Part shown: in pieces, positions 1 through 6,140 of the stretch | Position numbering within the stretch: the stretch's first letter is position 1 | How the letters are laid out: each line of letters begins with the position of its first letter | DNA from: Bacillota bacterium | Lineage (GTDB): Bacteria; Bacillota; Bacilli; Alicyclobacillales; Alicyclobacillaceae | NCBI GenBank assembly: GCA_021820805.1 | Contig: JAKADF010000223.1 | Span: forward strand, 1-6,140 | Direction: 5' to 3' | DNA length: 6,140 nt | Notes under the pieces: generated by a model | Told to the model about the DNA's origin: nothing | What the model saw: only the letters and a program-made list of their open reading frames with translations | Databases searched by the model: none | Made by a program: the position numbers and the translations under genes

Positions 1-237
<237 letters not shown>

Positions 238-244
238 AATGAAT

Positions 245-282
245 CGCAAAAGGGTTAAACTCATTGGTTTAACCCTTTTGCG
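245..282. terminator. Perfect 16-bp hairpin, probable bidirectional terminator
   Basis: The arms 245-260 (CGCAAAAGGGTTAAAC) and 267-282 are exact reverse complements around a 6-nt loop (TCATTG). Read rightwards, the core GGGTTAAAC/GTTTAACCC is followed by TTTTGCG and preceded by an A-run. Read leftwards the arrangement is the same, because the arms are symmetric. This fits an intrinsic terminator working in both directions. It starts 7 nt after the ligA stop and ends 21 nt past the stop of the minus-strand small gene. The U-tract is short (four T) and lies within the paired arm, so strength cannot be judged by eye. Confidence 0.8.
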
Positions 283-303
283 AAAATAAGAGATGATTTA
301 TGA

Positions 304-450
304 CTAACGGCGAGATCTTACGAATTCGGGAACAGTCAGTTTTTCTTCAGTTTTCGCATGAAAAAATGCGACCTTGGTAGAATACCTACCAACTATAAAT
401 GAGACAGGGATTGCAATAACGGAAAGAATAAGCCAGTCTTGAATATTCAT
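304..450 (-). CDS. Small single-pass membrane protein, 48 aa, unknown function
   Basis: I do not recognise this protein. The minus strand reads ATG at 450-448 to TAG at 306-304, giving 48 residues. It begins MNIQDW, followed by a hydrophobic stretch (about residues 6-21, WLILSVIAIPVSFIVG). A polar, basic C-terminal part follows, ending KTEEKLTVPEFVRSRR. One membrane helix with the charged tail probably in the cytoplasm (Arg22 and Lys26 follow the helix) is the simplest reading; it does not look like a cleaved signal peptide. The start is supported by GAAAGGAG at 467-460, 9 nt upstream. The gene converges on ligA with a shared terminator hairpin and diverges from the glycosyltransferase operon. 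Two short inverted repeats fall inside it (355-370 and 374-392), so a structured RNA is an alternative, but the SD, hydrophobic segment and terminator together favour a gene. Confidence 0.65.
   Translation of the reverse strand: MNIQDWLILSVIAIPVSFIVGRYSTKVAFFHAKTEEKLTVPEFVRSRR
355..392. repeat. Two adjacent short inverted repeats inside the small gene
   Basis: CGCAT (355-359) pairs with ATGCG (366-370) around GAAAAA. TTGGTAG (374-380) pairs perfectly with CTACCAA (386-392) around AATAC. The two hairpins are 3 nt apart and lie in the coding part of the 48-residue protein, after its membrane segment. They could slow translation or affect mRNA stability, or be chance. No run of T follows either, so neither looks like a terminator. 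Confidence 0.4.
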
Positions 451-488
451 TTGTGTGTTCTCCTTTCAGAGCAAATCGTTCGGACATG

Positions 489-517
489 AATATGACTCTC
501 TAATAGGTATGTGACAT
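489..517 (-). promoter_or_regulatory. Weak candidate promoter for the small membrane protein
   Basis: On the minus strand ATGTCA (517-512, 4 of 6 to TTGACA) is followed after 17 nt by CATATT (494-489, 4 of 6 to TATAAT). Transcription would start roughly 30 nt before the ATG at 450. The match is poor enough to be chance. An alternative sigma factor is possible, but no motif is convincing. Confidence 0.2.
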
Positions 518-519
518 AC
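507..519. promoter_or_regulatory. 13-bp palindrome, possible operator
   Basis: GTATGT-G-ACATAC is a perfect 6-bp inverted repeat about one central base. It covers the tentative -35 of the leftward promoter and lies about 48 bp upstream of the rightward -35. The position suits a repressor site for the small gene, but a half-site of 6 bp can occur by chance and no regulator is identified. Confidence 0.25.
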
Positions 520-566
520 ACGACAGACATGCCATATCCAAGCTTTTTTGTATCGTACATGCTGCA

Positions 567-594
567 TTGTTCATCATTTCTGGTCTGGTATAAT
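567..594 (+). promoter_or_regulatory. SigA-type extended -10 promoter of the glycosyltransferase-gatCAB operon
   Basis: TATAAT at 589-594 is a perfect -10 hexamer, preceded by TG at 586-587 (extended -10). A weak -35, TTGTTC at 567-572, sits 16 nt upstream; the TG motif would compensate for it. The expected start of transcription is about 601, giving a leader of roughly 94 nt. No other comparable promoter is seen before gatC, gatA, gatB or the methyltransferase gene. Confidence 0.75.
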
Positions 595-676
595 GAATAA
601 CTGAAAAAGCGCTTGTGACCAACCGTCTACAGAATGCTGTTTCAACAAGAGTAACCCAGGCGAATGGCGTTTGAAT

Positions 677-691
677 GGAGGTTTTTGAACC
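677..691 (+). promoter_or_regulatory. SD with long spacing and small hairpin before the glycosyltransferase start
   Basis: GGAGG at 677-681 lies 13 nt before the ATG at 695, longer than the 7-9 nt of the other genes here. An in-frame TGA at 686-688 rules out any earlier start in this frame, so the ATG is fixed. GGTT (680-683) can pair with AACC (688-691) around TTTG. This would take up part of the spacer but also two G of the SD, so it could help or hinder initiation. Confidence 0.55.
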
Positions 692-694
692 GAC

Positions 695-1654
695 ATGCAT
701 CCCGCATGGTACTACATACTAAGCGGTATTGTAGCTTTCGCATTTGTGTATTTTACAGTGCCGTACATTCGGAAAATTGCAATTCGTATTGGGTTTGTAG
801 ATCGCCCTAACCAAAGCAAAATTCATAAAGAGCCGATACCGCTGCTTGGCGGACTAGCTATCTATATAGGGTTTGTCATCACTGCGGCAATTTTTGGCCG
901 CGCAGGATCTACCCTTTTTGGAATAGCCACAGGCGGGCTCGTCATCTTTGTGATTGGCGTTTTAGATGATTTTTACAAGACACGAGGGCGAGATTTTAAA
1001 GCATGGCCGAAGTTTGTCATGCAGATTATAGCAGCGGTGATTTTGACGTTATACGGTGTCCGAATCAGCGGTGTGAATTTGCCGCTTAGACATGGTTATT
1101 TTACGTTTCCGCTTTACGTATCCGTTATCGCGACGGTTATATGGGTGGTAGCAATCACCAATATGATGAATTTTCTCGATGGTGTGGATGGGCTTGCATC
1201 TGGCCTTGCTGCAATCTCGGCAATTACGTTATTTTTTATTGCTCTCTTAAAAGGGCAGACAGCGATGGCAGTGCTTGCGGTCATTCTTGTCGGCAGTTCC
1301 CTTGGATTTTTACGTTATAATTTTCACCCAGCACGTATTTTTATGGGTGACGCAGGTGCGACGTTTATAGGATTCGTTCTGGCTGCAGTAGCCGTTAACG
1401 GAGCATTTAAGAGTGCAACATTGGTTTCCATTGCAGTACCGGTCTTAGCCCTCGGCGTACCCATCCTGGATACAATTTGGGTTATCTTTCGCCGCTTTCG
1501 AGAAAATCGCCCAATTTACATTGCTGATAAAGGACACACTTTCCATTTGTTAATGAAATCTGGGCTGAGCCAAATTCAAACTGTAACGTTTTTGTATTTA
1601 CTTGGAATTTGTTTTTCACTTGCGTCAATTGTTGTTCAGCTTGTAGCTCATTAA
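695..1654 (+). CDS. Undecaprenyl-phosphate GlcNAc-1-phosphate transferase family protein (TagO/WecA/MraY superfamily)
   Basis: This is an integral membrane enzyme of 319 residues. The family transfers a sugar-1-phosphate (usually GlcNAc-1-P from UDP-GlcNAc) to undecaprenyl phosphate, the first step of teichoic acid or other surface glycan synthesis. About ten membrane segments are visible (near 5-22, 48-68, 73-90, 106-121, 137-153, 168-185, 190-206, 222-236, 241-262, 296-316). Family motifs in order are LGGLAIYIGF (51-60), LDD (90-92), NFLDGVDGLASG (159-170), YNFHPARIFMGDAG (208-221), GVPILDT (254-260) and DKGHTFHLLMKSGLS (278-292). D91, D92, D162, D165, D219 and the H281/H284 pair fit the catalytic and substrate residues of the family. 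The motif usually read as GDxGS is GDAGA here. The chain is shorter at the C-terminus than B. subtilis TagO (about 358 aa). TagO or WecA-like function is inferred; the acceptor glycan is unknown. It is the first gene of the operon. Confidence 0.9.
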   Translation: MHPAWYYILSGIVAFAFVYFTVPYIRKIAIRIGFVDRPNQSKIHKEPIPLLGGLAIYIGFVITAAIFGRAGSTLFGIATGGLVIFVIGVLDDFYKTRGRDFKAWPKFVMQIIAAVILTLYGVRISGVNLPLRHGYFTFPLYVSVIATVIWVVAITNMMNFLDGVDGLASGLAAISAITLFFIALLKGQTAMAVLAVILVGSSLGFLRYNFHPARIFMGDAGATFIGFVLAAVAVNGAFKSATLVSIAVPVLALGVPILDTIWVIFRRFRENRPIYIADKGHTFHLLMKSGLSQIQTVTFLYLLGICFSLASIVVQLVAH

Positions 1655-1670
1655 TTTGCAGCTCATTTAA
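1641..1670 (+). repeat. Imperfect 14/15-nt tandem repeat around the glycosyltransferase stop codon
   Basis: TTGTAGCTCATTAA (1641-1654, containing the last codons and the stop) is followed, after one T, by TTGCAGCTCATTTAA (1656-1670). The copies differ by one substitution and one inserted T. The second copy runs straight into the gatC SD. It looks like a small tandem duplication that made the intergenic spacer. Confidence 0.5.
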
Positions 1671-1682
1671 GGAGGTAAAACT

Positions 1683-1973
1683 TTGATTATTTCGGAAGAA
1701 ACAATCCGTCATGTCGCAAAACTAGCTCGTCTTGCCGTGACGGATGAGGAGGCGCATCTGCTTGCGCCTCAATTAAGTGATATTTTGGATTATGCAAATG
1801 AACTTCAAGAGGTAGACCTAACGAATATCGAACCAACGAGTCATTCGTTCCCGCTTTATAATGTCCTTCGCCAAGATGAACCAAAACCAGGATTAACCCG
1901 AGAGGCCGCACTAAAAAATGCGCCAGATTCTGATGATGGACAAGTTCGAGTCCCAGCTGTATTGGAGGGTTAA
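1683..1973 (+). CDS. gatC: Aspartyl/glutamyl-tRNA(Asn/Gln) amidotransferase subunit C
   Basis: GatC is the small subunit of the GatCAB amidotransferase, which turns Glu-tRNA(Gln) or Asp-tRNA(Asn) into Gln-tRNA or Asn-tRNA. It winds around GatA and GatB and stabilises the complex. The 96 residues equal the usual length. The sequence carries the family pattern: ISEETIRHVAKLARLAVTDE at the start, then LSDILDYANELQEVDLTNIE, then a proline-rich link, LRQDEPKPGLTREAALKNAP, and the end GQVRVPAVLEG. The start is TTG, supported by AAGGAGG (1669-1675) 7 nt upstream and an in-frame stop at 1668-1670 that excludes an earlier one; no usable in-frame ATG follows nearby. It lies 28 nt after the glycosyltransferase gene and 4 nt before gatA. 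Confidence 0.95.
   Translation: MIISEETIRHVAKLARLAVTDEEAHLLAPQLSDILDYANELQEVDLTNIEPTSHSFPLYNVLRQDEPKPGLTREAALKNAPDSDDGQVRVPAVLEG
1964..1968 (+). promoter_or_regulatory. SD that fixes the gatA start, embedded in the gatC end
   Basis: GGAGG lies inside the last gatC codons (encoding Leu-Glu-Gly), 9 nt before the GTG at 1978. This supports GTG 1978 over the upstream in-frame ATG at 1918. That ATG would overlap gatC by 56 nt and has no good SD. The same 10-mer, ATTGGAGGGT, recurs before gatB. Confidence 0.85.
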
Positions 1974-1977
1974 TTCA

Positions 1978-3429
1978 GTGATAATACATACAGTAGAAGA
2001 GATTCTAGCATCATTACACAAAAAAGAGACTAAACCGTCTGACTGGGCAAAACGTTCATTTGATAAAATCGCTCATCTTGATAAACAAATTGGCGCATTT
2101 CTTACAGTCGATGTTGAAAATGGTTTGGCGAGAGCTCATGCAATGGATGATGCCTCATCGGATTCACTACTTTTTGGCGTTCCATATGCTCTGAAAGATA
2201 ATATGTGCACAGAGGGTATTCTTACGACGGCAGCGAGCCGTATTCTTGAGAACTATATTCCGCCTTATTCCGCAACAACAGCTCTAAAGTTACAAGATGC
2301 TGGCGGCATTATGGTAGGAAAAACAAATATGGATGAGTTTGCAATGGGCTCTTCAACTGAAACATCTGCTTTTAAGAAGACAAAAAATCCATACGATGTT
2401 AATTGTGTCCCAGGAGGTTCAAGCGGCGGCTCTGCAGCTGCGGTTGCCGCAGGTATGGTTCCATTTGCACTCGGATCCGACACTGGCGGTTCGATTCGTC
2501 AACCCGCAGCTTTTTGCGGTATTGTCGGCTTAAAGCCAACATACGGCAGAGTTTCGCGCTTTGGCCTTATTGCTTTTGCCTCTTCACTTGACCAAATCGG
2601 CCCATTTACGCGGACAGCTAAAGACGCAGCAATTGTTCTCGAAGCTATCAGCGGCCATGACGAGCGGGATTCCACGTCAGCTCCAGTGGAAGTGGAACGA
2701 TTTTCACATGGGATTGATGAAGGTGTAAAGGGACTTCGGATAGGTATTATTAAAGATCTTTCGAGCCAGAATGGTCTTGATAAGGCTGTTAAAGAAGCAG
2801 TTGAACAGGCTGTACGTGTTCTTGAAAGTGCAGGCGCAGAAGTTGTAGAGATAGAACTACCAAATATGAAATATGCAGTATCTACCTATTATTTGATTGC
2901 GCCAGCTGAAGCATCATCAAACCTTGCTCGTTATGATGGTGTTCGTTACGGACGGAGAGCCAGCGGTGATACGCTTCTTGACTTATATGAAAAATCCCGT
3001 AGTGAAGGATTTGGACTAGAAGTAAAAAGGCGCATTATGATTGGTACATATGCTCTTTCTTCCGGTTATTATGATGCGTATTACTTGCGTGCACAGAAGA
3101 TGCGTACTTTGATTCGGCGTGATTTTGAGACCGCGTTTGCTTCATGTGATGTGATTATTACACCGACTTCGCCGACTACGGCCTTCCGTTTCGGGAATGT
3201 TGCGGATAACCCGTTGCAGATGTATCTAAATGACATTTTCACCATCCCTGCAAACCTTGCTGGACTTCCCGGGGTCAGTATTCCATGCGGAATGGACGGT
3301 AAGTTGCCAATTGGACTGCAGATTGTCGGTAAAGCATTCGATGAGAAAACAATTCTGCGCGTTGCGCATGCCTATGAAAACCTTCGCGGATTCGATATGC
3401 CGCTGCCAGAATTGGAGGGTGTCCAATGA
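1978..3429 (+). CDS. gatA: Glutamyl-tRNA(Gln)/aspartyl-tRNA(Asn) amidotransferase subunit A
   Basis: GatA is the amidase subunit: it hydrolyses glutamine and the ammonia is channelled to GatB. From GTG at 1978 the protein is 483 residues, close to B. subtilis GatA (about 485). An in-frame ATG at 1918 would give 503 residues with 20 extra N-terminal residues encoded inside gatC; I reject it because of the SD position and family length. The amidase signature is clear: GVPYALKDN (67-75), [11 protein letters not shown] (118-128), [16 protein letters not shown] (144-159) and [16 protein letters not shown] (166-181). The Lys-Ser-Ser triad maps to K73, S148 (cis-Ser) and S172 (nucleophile), with the family's spacing of 75 and 24 residues. 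[23 protein letters not shown] and SSGYYDAYY are also typical. It ends by overlapping gatB by 4 nt (ATGA), which suggests translational coupling. Confidence 0.96.
   Translation: MIIHTVEEILASLHKKETKPSDWAKRSFDKIAHLDKQIGAFLTVDVENGLARAHAMDDASSDSLLFGVPYALKDNMCTEGILTTAASRILENYIPPYSATTALKLQDAGGIMVGKTNMDEFAMGSSTETSAFKKTKNPYDVNCVPGGSSGGSAAAVAAGMVPFALGSDTGGSIRQPAAFCGIVGLKPTYGRVSRFGLIAFASSLDQIGPFTRTAKDAAIVLEAISGHDERDSTSAPVEVERFSHGIDEGVKGLRIGIIKDLSSQNGLDKAVKEAVEQAVRVLESAGAEVVEIELPNMKYAVSTYYLIAPAEASSNLARYDGVRYGRRASGDTLLDLYEKSRSEGFGLEVKRRIMIGTYALSSGYYDAYYLRAQKMRTLIRRDFETAFASCDVIITPTSPTTAFRFGNVADNPLQMYLNDIFTIPANLAGLPGVSIPCGMDGKLPIGLQIVGKAFDEKTILRVAHAYENLRGFDMPLPELEGVQ
3414..3418 (+). promoter_or_regulatory. 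SD for gatB, embedded in the gatA end
   Basis: GGAGG lies 7 nt before the gatB ATG and inside the last gatA codons (Leu-Glu-Gly, then Val-Gln and stop). Together with the ATGA overlap it indicates coupled translation of GatA and GatB. The flanking 10-mer (3411-3420) is identical to that before gatA (1961-1970). Confidence 0.8.
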
Positions 3430-4862
3430 ATTTTGAAACAGTTATCGGTCTAGAGGTTCACGTAGAATTAAAGACCAATTCAAAGATATTCTGCAGTTGC
3501 AAAAATGAATCTGGTGTCGAACCGAATACGAACGTTTGTCCGGTATGTATGGGACATCCAGGAACGCTTCCAGTTTTGAACCAAGAAGCCGTCGAACTAG
3601 CTCTCCGAGCAGCGCTTGCACTTAACTGTACGATTAACCAAGATAGTAAGTTTGATCGGAAGAACTACTTTTACCCAGACCTCCCGAAAGGGTACCAAAT
3701 TTCACAATATGATTTGCCGATTGGCGAACATGGATATGTGGAAATTGAAATTGGCGGCGAACGTAAAAAGATTGGCGTCCACCGCGTTCATTTGGAAGAG
3801 GATGCAGGTAAGTCGACCCATGCGGCGGACGGATCGCATACACTTGTAGATTACAACCGGACTGGCGTTCCACTTATTGAAATTGTGTCAGAACCTGATA
3901 TGCGTTCACCTGAGGAAGCACGTTTATACATGGAAGCTCTAAGATCTATCATGCAATATTGCGATGTATCGGACTGCAAGATGGAAGAAGGGTCACTCCG
4001 CTGTGATGCTAACATTTCGCTTCGTCCATTCGGAGAGGAGCAGTTCGGTAATAAAGCAGAACTTAAGAATATGAACTCGTTCCGCTTTGTGCAAAAGGGG
4101 CTTGAATACGAGGGAATTCGCCAAGCTGAAATTTTGAATAACGGCGGTGTTGTAGACCAGGAAACACGCCGATTCGATGAGGCAACTGGGACGACAATAC
4201 TTATGCGTTCAAAGGAAGAAGCACATGATTATCGGTACTTCCCTGAGCCGGACTTGGTTCGATTAAAGATTGACGATGCCTGGTTAAACAGAGCGAAAAG
4301 CACTGTTCCGGAGCTGCCGCTCGCAAAGAAAGAACGTTATACGACAGAACTTAATCTGCCGGATTATGATACAGGCGTACTTACTGCAGACTTTCGTATT
4401 GCAAAATACTTTGAAGAAGCGGTGGCAGAGGGTGCGGATCCAAAGACTGCAAGCAATTGGATTATGACTGATTTGCTTGGTTACTTAAATTCAGAAGGTA
4501 AAGGTATTGACGAATCACCGATTTCATCCGTGAACCTTGCTGGTCTCATTGCAGAAATTGTATCTGGCAAAATTTCAACAAAACAGGCACGCGATGTATT
4601 TAAGTTTATGTGCGAAACAGGCCAGACTGCTGCAGAAGTGATTAAAAAGCATGGCTTTGAGCAAATCAGTGATGAAAGTGCACTCATCGGTATCATCGAC
4701 GAGGTCATCAAGAACAATGAGAAGTCAGTTGAGGACTACCGAAACGGGAAAGAACGGGCTCTTGGCGCATTGGTTGGTCAAACGATGAAGGCGACAAAAG
4801 GGAAGGCGAACCCAAGTGTCGTTAACAAACTGATTCTCGAACGCATTCAAGTGAAAGCGTGA
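3426..4862 (+). CDS. gatB: Aspartyl/glutamyl-tRNA(Asn/Gln) amidotransferase subunit B
   Basis: GatB binds the misacylated tRNA, activates its side-chain carboxylate with ATP and transfers ammonia delivered from GatA. The 478 residues match the usual length (about 476). The N-terminal cradle domain shows [10 protein letters not shown] (6-15), [20 protein letters not shown] (75-94), [11 protein letters not shown] (122-132) and the GatB signature [14 protein letters not shown] (141-154), followed by [17 protein letters not shown] (185-201), [10 protein letters not shown] (210-219) and [10 protein letters not shown] (268-277). H12 and the E124/E125 pair lie in the conserved active-site segments. 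The C-terminal third is the helical, YqeY-like tRNA-binding tail, with [12 protein letters not shown] and the end [20 protein letters not shown]. Four cysteines near the N-terminus (C23, C25, C38, C41; CxC then CxxC) form a probable metal site that, as I recall, is missing in B. subtilis GatB. The start is ATG at the gatA stop, with an SD 7 nt upstream. Confidence 0.97.
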   Translation: MNFETVIGLEVHVELKTNSKIFCSCKNESGVEPNTNVCPVCMGHPGTLPVLNQEAVELALRAALALNCTINQDSKFDRKNYFYPDLPKGYQISQYDLPIGEHGYVEIEIGGERKKIGVHRVHLEEDAGKSTHAADGSHTLVDYNRTGVPLIEIVSEPDMRSPEEARLYMEALRSIMQYCDVSDCKMEEGSLRCDANISLRPFGEEQFGNKAELKNMNSFRFVQKGLEYEGIRQAEILNNGGVVDQETRRFDEATGTTILMRSKEEAHDYRYFPEPDLVRLKIDDAWLNRAKSTVPELPLAKKERYTTELNLPDYDTGVLTADFRIAKYFEEAVAEGADPKTASNWIMTDLLGYLNSEGKGIDESPISSVNLAGLIAEIVSGKISTKQARDVFKFMCETGQTAAEVIKKHGFEQISDESALIGIIDEVIKNNEKSVEDYRNGKERALGALVGQTMKATKGKANPSVVNKLILERIQVKA

Positions 4863-4905
4863 AGATGTTTTAAAAGGGATAGGTATGAAGACGGAGGATT
4901 GGCAC

Positions 4906-6140
4906 ATGGAAAAAACAAGCCACACTGAGGCTGTTCAGGTCGGCGGCACCTATGAAGCAGAGGCCATTCGACTCAATGATGACGGCGACGGTGTTGCAAT
5001 TGTAAACGGTTTGACCGTATTTGTGCCAAATCTCCTTATCTCAGAATCAGCGGCGATCACGATTGTATCCGTACATCGTCGCTTTGCTCGTGGCCGCGTG
5101 GTTTCACGACACAGTGATTCCCCATATCGCGTGGTTCCTGCGTGCCCGGTATTTGGCATTTGCGGGTGTACACAGTTGCAACATTTGGATTACACCGCTC
5201 AAATTCACCACAAAGAGCAAATTGTTACACATGCCTTGCGAAATGTAGTACAGCAGAATGAAATCAAGATTCTGCCGATGATTGGTATGGACTATCCGTA
5301 TCGATATAGAAATCATGTTCAAGTACCGGTTGAATGGGATGAAAAAGAGCAGCGTCTTTGCTTTGGCTTTTTTGCGCGGGACAGCCACACAATTGTAGAA
5401 ACTGATGCAAGTCACATAGAACCTTTATCTATGGTCGAAACGATTGCAAATGTAGTTGGTTTTCTTACCTCTCTCGGTGCAAAGATCTGCAAGCTTATTC
5501 ATCACATTATTGTGCGTGAATCACATTTTAATAAAGAAACAATTGTTGTACTGTCGGTTTATGAGAATAACCCAATATTCAAGAAACGCCTGCCAGAGTT
5601 AGTTGGAGAAAAAGTTCATGGCGATGCAAAAAAGAGCATCAGCGAATCAACAATTGTTGGAATTGGTTTGACTGTTCAGCCTAATCGCGGCGGCCCTGTT
5701 TGGGGAAAAAGTCTCAATATGTTGGCAGGCGAGTCCTTGATAAAAGAACGGATGCTTGACATAGAGTACCTTGTGTCCCCGCGTTCGTTTTTTCAAGTAA
5801 ATACAATTCAGGCACAAAGGTTGTATGAAATCGTTCTCCAATTTGCGAATCTTGGTGGGTGTGAACGGGTGCTGGATGCTTATTGTGGAACAGGGACCAT
5901 AGCGCTTGCACTCGCGCGTCATGCCAAGTCAGTCGTTGGAATTGAAACAATTGACGCGGCGATTAATGATGCAAAGAAAAATGCAGTTCACAACCATATA
6001 GAAAATGCCGAATTTATAACAGGTGACGTTGAAGATGTGTTACCGCGCTTGGTCGAAAATGGTGATTATTATAATGTTGTGGTACTCGATCCGCCGCGAA
6101 AAGGCGTTCACAAAGACGTTATCCAGGCGGTGCTCGAAGC
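4906..6140 (+). CDS. rlmD: 23S rRNA (uracil-5-)-methyltransferase, RlmCD/RumA family (3' partial)
   Basis: This is an S-adenosylmethionine-dependent enzyme making 5-methyluridine in RNA. By analogy to B. subtilis RlmCD its targets would be 23S rRNA U747 and U1939; the exact site is inferred, so the gene symbol is tentative. 411 residues are visible; the window ends before the catalytic cysteine. In order: an N-terminal TRAM domain (about 10-68, with DDGDGVAIVNGLTVFVPN), the cysteine region (80-92), YRYRNHVQVPV (132-142), SPRSFFQVN (291-299), SAM motif I VLDAYCGTGTIAL (322-334), VVGIE (343-347) and VLDPPRKG (393-400). The iron-sulfur motif is altered: C80-x5-C86-x-C88 in place of C-x5-C-x2-C, and the expected fourth Cys appears to be Ser169. 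The start at 4906 has GGAGG (4893-4897) 8 nt upstream; an in-frame ATG at 4885, behind AAAAGGG, would add seven residues. The gap after gatB is 43 nt with no terminator. Confidence 0.9.
   Translation, partial: MEKTSHTEAVQVGGTYEAEAIRLNDDGDGVAIVNGLTVFVPNLLISESAAITIVSVHRRFARGRVVSRHSDSPYRVVPACPVFGICGCTQLQHLDYTAQIHHKEQIVTHALRNVVQQNEIKILPMIGMDYPYRYRNHVQVPVEWDEKEQRLCFGFFARDSHTIVETDASHIEPLSMVETIANVVGFLTSLGAKICKLIHHIIVRESHFNKETIVVLSVYENNPIFKKRLPELVGEKVHGDAKKSISESTIVGIGLTVQPNRGGPVWGKSLNMLAGESLIKERMLDIEYLVSPRSFFQVNTIQAQRLYEIVLQFANLGGCERVLDAYCGTGTIALALARHAKSVVGIETIDAAINDAKKNAVHNHIENAEFITGDVEDVLPRLVENGDYYNVVVLDPPRKGVHKDVIQAVLE

Larger units (their letters stand above)
451..694. other. Divergent intergenic region
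   Basis: This 244-nt stretch lies between the minus-strand small membrane protein and the rightward operon. It holds the SD of the small gene (460-467), a weak leftward promoter candidate (489-517), a 13-bp palindrome (507-519), a good rightward extended -10 promoter (567-594), and the operon leader with its SD. No convincing protein gene is seen on either strand. I found no tRNA fold, T-box motif or recognisable riboswitch in the leader. Confidence 0.7.

Noticed and set aside
664..694. ATG at 664 as the start of a leader peptide
   Set aside because: It has no SD in front, and its frame runs into the glycosyltransferase gene without a short, regulatory-looking peptide.
500..700. 66-residue ORF on the minus strand across the operon leader
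   Set aside because: It spans the strong rightward promoter and leader, has no good SD, and its composition resembles no known domain. It is better explained as chance.
1918..1977. Upstream in-frame ATG of gatA (20 extra residues)
   Set aside because: It would begin inside gatC without an SD, and the extra residues are not part of the GatA family. GTG at 1978 has GGAGG 9 nt upstream and gives the usual length.
4885..4905. ATG at 4885 as the methyltransferase start
   Set aside because: It is possible, with AAAAGGG 6 nt before it, but GGAGG 8 nt before ATG 4906 is stronger and the TRAM domain does not need the extra seven residues. Kept as an alternative only.
4863..4905. Terminator between gatB and the methyltransferase gene
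   Set aside because: The 43-nt gap has a TTTTAAAA run but no stem of useful length.
5104..5415. 103-residue minus-strand ORF inside the methyltransferase gene
   Set aside because: It lies wholly opposite a gene with clear TRAM and methyltransferase motifs, and shows no recognisable domain. It is a shadow ORF.

Overview
The window looks like chromosomal DNA from a low- to mid-GC Gram-positive bacterium, probably in the class Bacilli. The evidence is strong Shine-Dalgarno (SD) sequences (AAGGAGG, GGAGG), use of ATG, GTG and TTG starts, a GatCAB amidotransferase operon, an RlmCD-type rRNA methyltransferase after gatB, and a ligA end nearby. In Bacillus these genes lie in the same neighbourhood. 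The exact genus cannot be fixed by eye. Nothing suggests a phage, plasmid or transposon.

Left part (1-303): the last 78 codons of NAD-dependent DNA ligase (ligA, BRCT domain) are followed by a perfect 16-bp hairpin. The hairpin lies between two converging genes and can serve as a terminator for both. On the minus strand (304-450) is a 48-residue single-pass membrane protein with a good SD. It is short enough to be missed by most annotation pipelines, and I do not recognise it.

Divergent intergenic region (451-694): it holds an extended -10 promoter pointing right, a leader of about 94 nt, and a 13-bp palindrome that may lie over a weak leftward promoter.

Right part (695-6140): five genes run in one direction with small gaps or overlaps and no visible terminator, so they are probably one operon. 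They are a TagO/WecA-family undecaprenyl-phosphate sugar-1-phosphate transferase, gatC (TTG start), gatA (GTG start), gatB (4-bp overlap with gatA) and an RlmCD/RumA-like 23S rRNA uracil-5 methyltransferase cut by the window end. GatCAB converts misacylated Glu-tRNA(Gln) and/or Asp-tRNA(Asn) to the correct aminoacyl-tRNA. The methyltransferase modifies rRNA, and the first gene starts lipid-linked cell-wall or surface glycan synthesis. The operon therefore joins envelope synthesis with translation.

Most of the window is ordinary housekeeping sequence. The points most worth a second look are the unannotated 48-residue membrane protein and the methyltransferase's altered iron-sulfur cysteine motif (C-x5-C-x-C, with Ser in place of the expected fourth Cys).
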